A program made the translations under genes and the position numbers. The notes under the pieces are model-generated. The model searched no databases. It saw only the letters and a list, made by a program, of their open reading frames with translations, and was not told where the DNA came from. A stretch of 64,000 nt of DNA from Rhynchopus sp. YZ270_cl-10 (taxonomy: Eukaryota > Euglenozoa > Diplonemea > Diplonemida > Diplonemidae): NCBI GenBank assembly GCA_964035575.1, contig OZ037911.1, positions 496,001-560,000 on the forward strand, read 5' to 3'. This document shows, piece by piece, positions 52,701-61,495 of this stretch. The first letter of the stretch is position 1, and the number at the start of each line of letters is the position of its first letter.

Positions 52701-55272
52701 AATTACCGGCTGTACCGGGGGGGTGGACACCCAAACCCTGCAATCTTACATCAATTTCGTGGTTTACATCTGATAAGGAATGTTTTCAAATGTTCAAAAA
52801 TGGTCATACCGTGACAAGGTTATACAAATACTGACCCATGAACACCGAGAGCCCCGCGGTGATGCCACAGAGCAGTGTGCAGAAGCCTCTCCCGGCGCCG
52901 TCGTAGAATACCCACGACTTGTCGGGGGTAAGCTTCGCTGAGAAGAAGGAACGGTGGTCGAGGCGCATGGCAAGGATCACACTGGGGCCTATGTAGATGG
53001 TTTGCAGGCATTGGATGAGAAGCGCAAGCACAACAAAGAGCTCAAACACGAAGCCCCCCTCAGCAATCTGCGGCAGCAGAAAGCCGCTGTCAATCACATC
53101 GTACCTCGGACGATAGCGTTCGTGCACGATCGGATTTTCGATAAAATGGAAATAACCGCCCGTATCATTGTAGGTCCACTTCTCAGGCGCAACCACGTCC
53201 TGTCCAGCCGCAGCTGCCTCGAATGTGGACGCCACAAACAAATGGTAATAGTACAAATACGCAGGGCCATCAGGCAGTCCTATCTCCTCCTCTGTTGTTT
53301 CGTTCTTGAAGAACAGCCAGTGTGATAGTGTACCGTTCACCCCCAGGTCTTCATCTTGGAGGTCCCTCGCAAGGGAGAAGGAGACGCAGAACACTAAGAT
53401 AATGAGTGTCACCCAGCACAACGCCATTGCACGGCGTGTGGACCGTCCGAGAACTTCCTGAGGTTTTTCGATGTCGGTCGCACGACCCAAGACAATCAAA
53501 ATGGACAGCGCCGAAGGAAAGATACGGCAAAGACATTCGATGACTGTAAGGTTCGCGTTGTCGGGGTTCGGCAGGTCCGGGTCAAATGTTGTAATCCAAT
53601 TGCTTTTGAAAATCTCAACTGAAGGAGAGTTTTCCGGCTTCCATGCACCCTCTGTCCCTGATTTGAGAAGCCCCACAACCATCAAAATATACGTTATCAA
53701 CACCAACAGTACCCCAACCAACTCGAAGAGCGAGACAAATGTAAGCGGGAAGACGTACGTCCCCAAGGTCACAAAGATTTGTATCGCAACCCCGGTAGCA
53801 CGGATAACCCATGGACGGAGTGTTTCACTGCAGCCACAAAGGGTCTCCACATCCCAGAAGAAGTACACCGCTTCACCTAACCCCTGCGCATGAACTCCAT
53901 TGAGGAGAATGACCACAGCGAGATATAGCACACCTGCGGCCCCTCCGAATTCAGTACCCACATGGCGTGCGAGAACCTGATATACCCCCAGCTGCAAGGT
54001 TTCTGGGAGCGACTGTCTGGAGAGGAGGAGGGTGACGGATTCGAGAGAAAGCATGGACACGAGAATGGTTGCGAGGAAGATGAGCAGGGTCCAGAGAAGG
54101 CCTACTGAGTGCATCACAACGGGGATTTGGATGAACGCTGTGTGCGCGAGACAGCTCATGATACAGGGTAACCAGACGGCCTCAAACGCTTCTTGAAAGA
54201 CGTCATCGCTGAATTCGATGTCATAAGAATCCTCTGAGTCGCATTCATCCCCATCGAGATCGCCTTCCTCAGGGGGGTATAGGATGATGGCTATGGTACC
54301 ACCATCACGCAGTTTTTCCATTGCCACCCCACGCTTTCCCATTAACGATTCAAAATCGTTTTTATCAGTAGGGCAAACCCCTTCAATAGAATAAAGCTTC
54401 ATCCCCACCTGCAGCCCTACCCGCTCCGCCAAGGACCCCGCAACCACACTGTTTATTATGATATGCGATTTGCCTTCTCCACGCCAAGTACATCCCAACC
54501 GTTCATCTGTTTCACCAAAGGTAATGCTAAACTCAATAAGCGACTCCTTGCTGTCTTTCCCAGCCTTGCCCTTTCCTCCTCCAGAAAAATGGCGGACAAC
54601 AGGTTTTCTTCGATGAAATAGAGTGGAGATGGGCTGGGTGTGCTCCTGTCGGTGCACCAAATTGATCACCTTGTCTACAGGCTCTGGGATACCACCTTGC
54701 GGTAGTGTGTCAGTCGCATTGCTGTCGCGCTTTCTTCTGATAACCGCACCCCCCTCCTTCGGGTGGGTGTCGCCCTTCTTCTTCTTCTCCTTCGTCTCGA
54801 CTGGAGGGGGTGCTCCGGCCCCAGCGCTGTCAGGCGACTTCGCTCCGTGGTTTCGGGATTGTGTTGTATCTGACAGTCTTGGTGATTCCTTCGGCACCTT
54901 TTGGCTAGAATTGGCACGTCGTGCACGGAGGTCTGAACGTGAGCCGCTCTGTCCATCTGCGTACGTCGATGGCATCGAGGTGCCAGCTGAGAAGTGTGTC
55001 AACGAAGCAGAACGGAGAGGAGGCAAGGTGGGGGGGATGCCGCGTCGTTTTGGCGGCTGTGCTTGCTGCAGTGCGGCGGCCTCAGACAGCGTGATGGAGT
55101 TGAGACGCAAGGCGGTGGTTTCATTCACACCACCACCCTGCGACTGTGCGAGGGGCGGCGGAACCTCAGTACACGGTGTTGTCGCAAGCGGGTTGGTCCC
55201 AGACTCTGTGTCGGGGTCAATCCTACAGGTGTCAGGCATGTCATCGCTACATGCCGACTGACCGTCGTGCAT
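49796..55272 (-). CDS. PDZ domain fused to a cation-chloride cotransporter (CCC/SLC12 family), five exons, about 1365 aa
   Basis: Exons 55272-52810, 52403-52242, 51993-51853, 51540-51439 and 51025-49796 join in phase 0 at all four introns; all donors are GTATG. ATG 55272 follows CTCTTTAG. Residues 1-240 are polar and low-complexity. About 246-333 reads as a PDZ-like domain (LGCTW loop in place of GLGF, IIINSVVAGSLAERVGLQVGM, LYSIEGV). The twelve-helix SLC12 core follows: EAVWLPCIMSCLAHTAFIQIP (TM1), VLARHVGTEFGGAAGVLYLA, CRIFPSALSILIVLGRATDI, then SSWRPQIMIL after TM12. The C-terminal domain is strongly KCC/NKCC-like: GELSPNTVVIHWPDDWR, WWLMHEGGLELLLTNVLRQH, VRIIILVPFG and SDLVLINLPD. It should move K+ or Na+ with Cl- across the plasma or contractile-vacuole membrane. 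Which ions is not clear. The PDZ fusion is unusual for this family. Confidence 0.92.
51240..51292. repeat. Hairpin repeat family A, copy in cotransporter intron 4
   Basis: TTTATAGATGACCCTAAGCCTCTCGTGCTTAGTCACCTTAAAT; stem and loop perfect. Confidence 0.9.
52060..52195. repeat. Hairpin repeat family A, long copy in cotransporter intron 2
   Basis: GACTAAGCCTCTCTGTGCTTTAGTCACC hairpin, then TGATCACATTCGTTATCGCGC, CAGCATCAGCTGCGCGGG and GTTGTCAGGGATGACATTTC, collinear with 26004-26165. Confidence 0.85.
52655..52780. repeat. Hairpin repeat family B, long copy in cotransporter intron 1
   Basis: CTTGAAATACAACAGCCCTCTCATGAACAATGTA, GGTACAATTACCGGCTGTACC, GGGTGGACACCCAAACCC and CGTGGTTTACATCTGATAA; collinear with 29262-29385. 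Confidence 0.85.
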
Positions 55273-55716
55273 TTGACCCTAAAGAGGAAGAGATAGTGAG
55301 GTGAGTGAGGCAGGAGGTGGTGTTAGAGAAAAAAAAAATGTCAGTTTCTCGCAGGGAAGTTCCTAAGTGGGACCGAGAACATGAAATTCTGGATTTTAGT
55401 TTTTTTTTCCTTTTTTTTTTTCCTTTTTTCCTTGGGGGGCTTTCTTGTGGTTTCTAGTGGGTTTCACTGTAGGTGACACACCACCAGTGTGGTGAAATGG
55501 TCGAAACTCTCAAAAGCAAGAGTTTTCAGGGGGCAAGAAAAAAAAAATTGACACCAAAATCCTGCACCATCCAGGGCTGTATCCCCAATTTTTTTTGCCT
55601 GCGGCGCCATTTTTCATTTTTTGCTCTGCAAAAAAGGGTTCGTTGGAAGCTAGATTTTTACACCGTACCCAAAAATTTTTGCCTGCGGCGCCATTTATAT
55701 TATTTTTTGCTCCGCA

Positions 55717-55880
55717 AAAAGAGAAGTGCAACGCCTCACCGTTCATCGGCGGAAGCACTGGTTCCACGGGTTATCGAACCCCAGAGAGCACTTCATTGGC
55801 ATGCACGCGGTTACCGCGAGGGAGCGTGTATGCAGGTACAAAATCACTGCCCCATCCAAATAATATTCCCAACGTCTTTG
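55717..55880. repeat. SINE-like repeat family D, fullest copy
   Basis: GAAGTGCAACGCCTCACCGT, CACTGGTTCCACGGGTTATC GAACCCC, ATGCACGCGGTTACCGCGAG and GCAGGTACAAAATCACTGCCC in order, about 160 bp. The minus strand has GGGGTTCGATAACCC flanked by pairing bases, like a tRNA T-arm; a full cloverleaf is not evident. Confidence 0.75.
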
Positions 55881-56049
55881 GGGGTCCCCTTGCATTTTGC
55901 AGCCAAAAATGCAACTAGACCAAAGCTGCAAAAAGTTCCGCGCGAGTGTAGCGCGCCCGGGTTTGGGACCCCTTTTTGAATTTCGAAGGGCGGTTAAAGT
56001 GGGCCCAGAATCACAGTTCTGACACTCATTTAGCATTGTGAGCAACTCA

Positions 56050-56112
56050 CTAGTGGTCGTAACCAAAATTTGTATCAATCAAGAACTTGTCCATTTTCTC
56101 GAAATGACCCCA
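56050..56112 (-). repeat. Satellite-launching flank, diverged copy without satellite
   Basis: The reverse complement reads GTGGGGTCATTTCGAGAAAATGGACAAGTTCTTG, matching 3222-3260. Confidence 0.7.
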
Positions 56113-56324
56113 CTACAGTGAGGGTAGAGCTCGGAAAGCCCGAAAAAGGGCAAAAAACCCCACCCAAAAAAAGGAAAAAAACGGGAACATAAATCCAGAA
56201 TTTTGCTGTTTTTTCCGAGAACAAGGAACAACCCTGGTTTCTCGGTTTTATTGCGGGAAAGTTAATATGCAGGGTTTAAATGGCAAGTGCTGGGTGTAAA
56301 TTAGAAAATGAGGAAAAAAAAAGG

Positions 56325-56370
56325 GGGTTTATGAGATGACCGTGTATAGTCACCTTCAGAGAGAAGTACA
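56325..56370. repeat. Hairpin repeat family A, degraded copy
   Basis: TTTATGAGATGACCGTGTATAGTCACCTTCAGAG; arms and loop mostly lost, flanks kept. Confidence 0.55.
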
Positions 56371-56468
56371 AAAATGAATCAAACACTGGCCCGACTCAAG
56401 AAAAAGAAATGGGAATGTAAAAAAAGATAAAGCTTCTCTTCGCGTATCCATCAAAAAAGAGGCTTTCA

Positions 56469-57959
56469 TTATAGTGAAGCGCTCGCATCTGAGAGAACTA
56501 CTCTTGGTTTGTGTTTATCACGGAGGTCCACTAGGTACGCAAGCAGTTCGTCGTTTGCGGATGGGAGGCCAACAAGCTGCGAGAGAATGGATGGAAGCAC
56601 ATAAGGAATCCCCGCAGTCTTTTGCGTGAAATCCTTCAACTTCATGCAACCCAACGCCGCTAAACCGTGCACCTTTGCGCGCATGTCGGAGAGCTGTTTC
56701 GATTCGTTCATGTGTGTCGCTGTTTTTGGCGCACCCCTACGGGGGCGTTTCAACTGAATGAGACAGTCCAGCGTTGCGTCCTCTTGAGCCACGGATTTCA
56801 GCACCTTGGTTAATGATTCGTGCAGCTCCTCCGCCTCCAGCAAGCCTGCCCTCGCTGACACCAGCACATTTGCTGCCATTTTGATGGACATCTCATCAGA
56901 CGCATCGGCGCATCCATTCCCCAACACCTCCCGCATCCTGCCTGTCCACTGCGTTCTCCCGAGACCCAGCCGTTTGATAACCGGCTCCAAATGAGCATCC
57001 CACATATCAAACAATTCTGTTGGGGTGTTCAACACAAAGGCAGGCTCACCGCTTGCGAAGGGGTCATGATGGACTGTCAACTGTGTCTCCTCCTCCTCCT
57101 CCTCCCCAGAGCTGCTTTCTGCGATGTTTTCAGCAGTGCGTTGCGTTTGTACTGTTTCCTTTTGCGACTCCGTTTTCAGTCTCTGCAACAACGTCCGTAA
57201 AGTCTCGACACATTTGATATGCACAGAGACAACATTCAAACTGCGTGGAAGCAGTGCAGGACTTCCTTTCCCCTTCTTCTTCCGTTGTTTTGGTGTGTAT
57301 TCTGCTGCAGCAATGACATCTTGGAGGAGAGGTGAATCCAGGGGTGACGTCGGATTCGCCAGAAACGGAGCGCAGTCGGAACACAAAGAGTGCACCTCCT
57401 TCTCTCTGGCCTGCCGTAAGGCGAGCACCCCGTAGACCAACGGCTTGTAGTCACTGAGGGCGAGGAAGGTGGGTTTTGACTCCCATTCCTCTTGAGGGAG
57501 GTCTGCGCGGGGTTCGCCCAGCTCTTTTGTCAGTGTGTGGTACGCCTCGCGAACTTCGTCTAATCCAACCCGCATTTCGTATTGTGCCAGCTGGCCGACC
57601 TTGCCGGACTTCATATGAGAATAGGCGTTTTCTATAAGCTCGAGGCCCCAATCCTCTTCGTCGTCAAGCGGGTCGTCATCGTCGTCGTCTGTCTCCTGCT
57701 CTTCGTCTTCCTCATCAGTCTCGCTCTCATGATAATAATTCTCCGTGGGTGCGCCAAACACCTTCGGCTTCTTCCCCGCATCAGGGAAAGGGCAGGTCTC
57801 TCGTAGGTAGTCTGGAAGCGGGTCGTAGGTAGGCTCGGGGAGAGGGCAAGAAGGGAGAGGTGCGGGAGGTGGGGGCTCCTCATAAGTGTCGCCATTGTCT
57901 TCGGTCTGGCAGGACATCTCATAGGTATCAAAGGCGATGGGTTCGCAGCCGGTTTCCAT
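56469..57959 (-). CDS. Acidic protein of unknown function, 496 aa
   Basis: Single exon from ATG 57959 (METGCEPIAFDTYEMSCQ). Residues 25-55 are proline-rich (PPPPAPLPSCPLPEP). Residues about 77-105 are highly acidic (SETDEEDEEQETDDDDDDPLDDEEDW), a likely disordered acidic patch. The rest is helical, with a central KQRKKKGKG basic stretch and an EEEEEE run at about 280. No catalytic motif, membrane helix or known domain is visible. The mix of acidic patch, basic cluster and helices is common in nuclear, chromatin or ribosome-biogenesis factors; that is only an impression. It lies about 1.2 kb downstream of the cotransporter start region on the same strand. Confidence 0.65.
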   Translation of the reverse strand: METGCEPIAFDTYEMSCQTEDNGDTYEEPPPPAPLPSCPLPEPTYDPLPDYLRETCPFPDAGKKPKVFGAPTENYYHESETDEEDEEQETDDDDDDPLDDEEDWGLELIENAYSHMKSGKVGQLAQYEMRVGLDEVREAYHTLTKELGEPRADLPQEEWESKPTFLALSDYKPLVYGVLALRQAREKEVHSLCSDCAPFLANPTSPLDSPLLQDVIAAAEYTPKQRKKKGKGSPALLPRSLNVVSVHIKCVETLRTLLQRLKTESQKETVQTQRTAENIAESSSGEEEEEETQLTVHHDPFASGEPAFVLNTPTELFDMWDAHLEPVIKRLGLGRTQWTGRMREVLGNGCADASDEMSIKMAANVLVSARAGLLEAEELHESLTKVLKSVAQEDATLDCLIQLKRPRRGAPKTATHMNESKQLSDMRAKVHGLAALGCMKLKDFTQKTAGIPYVLPSILSQLVGLPSANDELLAYLVDLRDKHKPRVVLSDASASL

Positions 57960-58154
57960 TAGTGTATTGGGTTGCTTTGTGATTTTGAATAGGAATTTGA
58001 AGGCCGTTTAAAAATTGGAAGAGAAAATAACCGTTTCAACTCTTCCGGTGAATTGATTGAGATCAGAGGAGGAGGAGGAGGGAGAGAGTGCACCCAGGGA
58101 TTTTTCTTAGACGTCCTCTCAAAATGCGGTGCACCGTAACCCCCCAAAAGGTGT

Positions 58155-58290
58155 GTGCTGAAATACAAAAAAAAGCCCTCTCGTGAATAGTGCACCGTGG
58201 ACCCCAACCAAGAACACCGTGAACCCAAAAACCATGTTGTCCCTACAAATCCATTTCGTGGGTTTACATCAGATATGCCCCCCTCCACCG
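58155..58290. repeat. Hairpin repeat family B, diverged long copy
   Basis: CTGAAATACAAAAAAAAGCCCTCTCGTGAATAGTGCACC, then TTTCGTGGGTTTACATCAGAT. Confidence 0.7.
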
Positions 58291-58723
58291 CTCCGCTTCC
58301 ACTTATCGGCCAGATGTACGGGGTACAAATGGTAATATGTAGCCATCACCTGTGGGTCTCCATACAGACGCCATCTAATGCACAGCCACCACCTCCATCA
58401 CAACCAAACATTGCAATGGCCCAAACCCCCTCCGTCCTCTGCACACCACATCCGACACGAAGAGCACGTCCTCCTGCCCACGAAGCACCACCCACCTAGG
58501 TACACTGTCACCGCGAATCGTCTGCCTGAGATTAAGAGCAGAACCCACAGCAGCAGAGTAATTATATTTTCTGTTGCTGATCCCCCCCCGTCACAGTGCC
58601 TGCAGAAACCTCCGTACCAAAATCTCTCCCAGCAACAGCGGTACAAAAAAGGGCAGAAAGGTCTATCAGTGCAAGCTGATGGACCTGCAAGGCATTCCTC
58701 AGGCAAACAAAAGAGAGACCGAT

Positions 58724-58925
58724 TATTGATGCAGGCACCCCCCCCGCACCCCGCACCCCGCACCCCGCACCCCGCACCCCGCACCCCGCACCCCGCACCC
58801 CGCACCCCGCACCCCGCACCCCGCACCCCGCACCCCGCACCCCGCACCCCGCACCCCGCACCCCGCACCCCGCACCCCGCACCCCGCACCCCGCACCCCG
58901 CACCCCGCACCCCGCACCCCGCACC
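58724..58925. repeat. Microsatellite (CACCCCG)n grown in a family E fragment
   Basis: TTGATGCAGGCACC, the left end of family E, passes directly into about 26 copies of CACCCCG. Confidence 0.9.
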
Positions 58926-58996
58926 GATCCACACCCCTCACACCGTATACTACGGTATTCAGCCAAACACGTTTCATACAACCTAGCCCCCCTGCC

Positions 58997-59168
58997 CACC
59001 ACCTCCACCTCCACCTCCACCTCCACCTCCACCTCCACCTCCACCTCCACCTCCACCTCCACCTCCACCTCCACCTCCACCTCCACCTCCACCTCCACCT
59101 CCACCTCCACCTCCACCTCCACCTCCACCTCCACCTCCACCTCCACCTCCACCTCCACCTCCACCTCC
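58997..59168. repeat. Microsatellite (ACCTCC)n
   Basis: About 28 perfect copies, 70 bp after the (CACCCCG)n array. Read-through frames are repeat artefacts. Confidence 0.97.
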
Positions 59169-59424
59169 TCGCAACAACACACCCGTCGGTTCTGAACCCC
59201 ACGTCCAACTCCCACCTCATTCGCTTCCTCGCCACTCCCTACCCCCCTTACCTTCCCCTCTGTACAATGTCACCCTCAGCCTAGGAGCACTCTTTATTGA
59301 CAACGTGTTGACCAGCATAGATCCCCAACCCCCTCAAGACGGCACCTCAACTCCATTTTCGGTGCTTTACAAACATGGTTAAAAAAGAACGCCACCACTG
59401 TTCATCCGTTCTCTAGACCCCCCA

Positions 59425-59602
59425 GACACCTCACCTCACCTCACCTCACCTCCAGTTCGCAACCTTGTGAAAGATCTACGCTACTTTAAACGCCGATTTT
59501 CCAGACCCCCCCAAAATCCCTCACCTCACCTCACATCACATCGCCTCAAGTCCCTCACCTCACGTCACCCGCATAGCCCTCACCTCACCTCACCTCACCC
59601 CT
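59425..59602. repeat. Interrupted CACCTCACCT repeat
   Basis: Three clusters of TCACC(T) units separated by unique sequence. Confidence 0.75.
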
Positions 59603-59634
59603 CTGATAGTGCTATATGTAGTTATTAAAAGCTG

Positions 59635-59735
59635 ACTTGAAATACTCCAGCCCTTCTCATGAACAGTGTACCTTTTGGTATATGACCAGGTGGACACCCA
59701 ACCATGCAGCCCACCACTACATCCATCTGATAGCG
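59635..59735. repeat. Hairpin repeat family B, copy
   Basis: CTTGAAATACTCCAGCCCTTCTCATGAACAGTGTACC, then AGGTGGACACCCAACCATGCAG. Confidence 0.75.
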
Positions 59736-60659
59736 AAAACCTCCCTCACCCCCCCTTCATGTCTCCATCCTCTGCACACACACTCTCCCTCTCTCTCACT
59801 CTCTCTCTCCCCCGCCTCAAAAAGCTGTCAGAATCGATCGGTTCGAAAAAAAAACGCAACTACATTACGAAAAATGAACAACAGTCTGATTGGTTCTTTC
59901 TTGCAGACCTACACCCCATCCCCCTCCCCTGCAAAGCCTCACGAAACCTCCCCCCCGATCGGATGACCCTAAGTGAACAGCAATGACCCCTATTCTCGCT
60001 TCCACTCGTCGGTCAGATGACAGATATCATTGACACCGCAGGTTAATTAAGTCTGCATGAAAAGGCTCGGTTGGGGAGAGAGGGAGGGGGATGTGTCCAC
60101 CCCCGGAAACATCAACGGTTGATTCTATTTTTTGCCTCCTACCGTTTTGTTATTCGATATTGAGATCTGGGGGTTAAAAAAAAAACATCTTTTTTTTGTT
60201 ATTTCATTTGTTTTGGAGAACATTATTATACTCAAAGCAGAAAAGGTTTTTTTTTGAATTTTTTTTGTAGAATTTTTTGCGAAGGGACTGGACATCGGAA
60301 GGGAATAAACAAAAAAAGCAAATACCATGAAAACAATCGATTTGAATGCGTGTATTGGAGGTTAAAAAAAAAGAAACAGCTTACCTCCCTTCTTAAAACA
60401 CACACCAGGGGAAAATATTGTTCCAAGTACATCTACTTTTCATTCCTCCGCCCAAACCCCTTTCTAAATGGGGAGAAAAGAAAAGGGGGGGGAAATCAAT
60501 TAAGGGGAGAAAGAGGGGTGGGGAAATCATGAATACCAGTAGGGTGGTAGGTTCACCTTGGATTATTCATTTAAGGGGGGGAAACGTCAGCAAAAGGATG
60601 AACGAACCTCATTAGGCTTGAGGTTTTTTTTTTTGGTCCGCAGTGGTTTAATATATCGA

Positions 60660-60706
60660 TAGGCAAAAATGACCCTAAGCCTCTCTCATGCTTAGTCCTC
60701 TTTAGG
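60660..60706. repeat. Hairpin repeat family A, copy
   Basis: AATGACCCTAAGCCTCTCTCATGCTTAGTCCTCTTTAG; stem perfect, loop lengthened. Confidence 0.8.
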
Positions 60707-61495
60707 GAGTTCAGATATAATTAAACGAATTTTTTGCGTGAGGTGTGGGATTGTTTTTTCCGATTTTTTTTCTTTTTGAAACGGTGTTCCTGTCGATAGG
60801 AACTTAGTTGGTTTTCAGGAATTGAAGAACAAAAAAAAAAAAAAAGATGCAGTAAATTTACTGTAGAAAGAAAGAGGGATTTGACAATCCCATATTTTGT
60901 CGAAAAACAAAAAAAAAATATATGAATTTAGGTGAAATGAGTGTAAGCGCATTTACCTTAAGAAGCACCTCGCTGCTTGACCTTAGTGCTGTCGATGAGG
61001 GCGAAGGAAAGAAAACAAAAAAGGTTTTCAAAAAAGGGGGGGAAATAAAATAGAAAATAAAATGAAAAATAAAAGACAAATGTACCAGATGGGGTAAGTG
61101 TCCGTGACTCATCGATATCTCCAAAAAACCTTTTCCTTTATGCCAATAATAACATCAAAAGTGAGGAATACAGAGGGGTTAATTGAGTAAATAGAGAGGA
61201 CCAGTTTGCAGTTAAGTACTCTCCTTTTTTTCAAATTCTGCAGTAGTGGGGGAAAAACAAATAGGGAGTGGCATAGGAAAATCAGAACAGGAAAGGAAAT
61301 AGAGAGAGATCACAAAAAAAAGCAAAATAAAAAGGCAATTAGTTTGTTTGTGTAACGGGAATATAAAAAAAAATCTCAGTGCATCGTGTCTGCACAGAGT
61401 TTCCTTCATTCCACCCCAGTTTTCTTTTGATTAAAAGCTATTTTACCCCGATCACGCCGTTCCGGGCGCAGAATCTTGTGGCTTTCATAGTTTCT

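Larger units (their letters stand above)
55273..56468. other. Intergenic region with repeat copies, no gene seen
   Basis: Contains two direct TTTTTGCCTGCGGCGCCATTT segments (about 55588 and 55675), a long family D copy, a reverse copy of the satellite-launching flank (56050-56112) without any satellite, and a degraded family A hairpin (56325-56370). Confidence 0.65.
57960..61495. other. Gene-free 3.5-kb region with microsatellites
   Basis: No host gene is supported. It contains family B copies (58155-58270 and 59635-59735), a family A copy (60660-60706), two microsatellites and CACCTCA repeats. A minus stretch ending CTTCTTAAG-GTAAATG (about 60950-61000) could be an exon end, but I cannot build a gene from it. 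Confidence 0.6.

Noticed and set aside
58562-59235. GCGVRGA, VEVEVE and poly-Gly frames
   Set aside because: Translations of the (CACCCCG)n and (ACCTCC)n microsatellites.
59425-59602. Degenerate telomeric repeats (CACCTCA)
   Set aside because: The units are irregular, interrupted and internal; simple sequence explains them.
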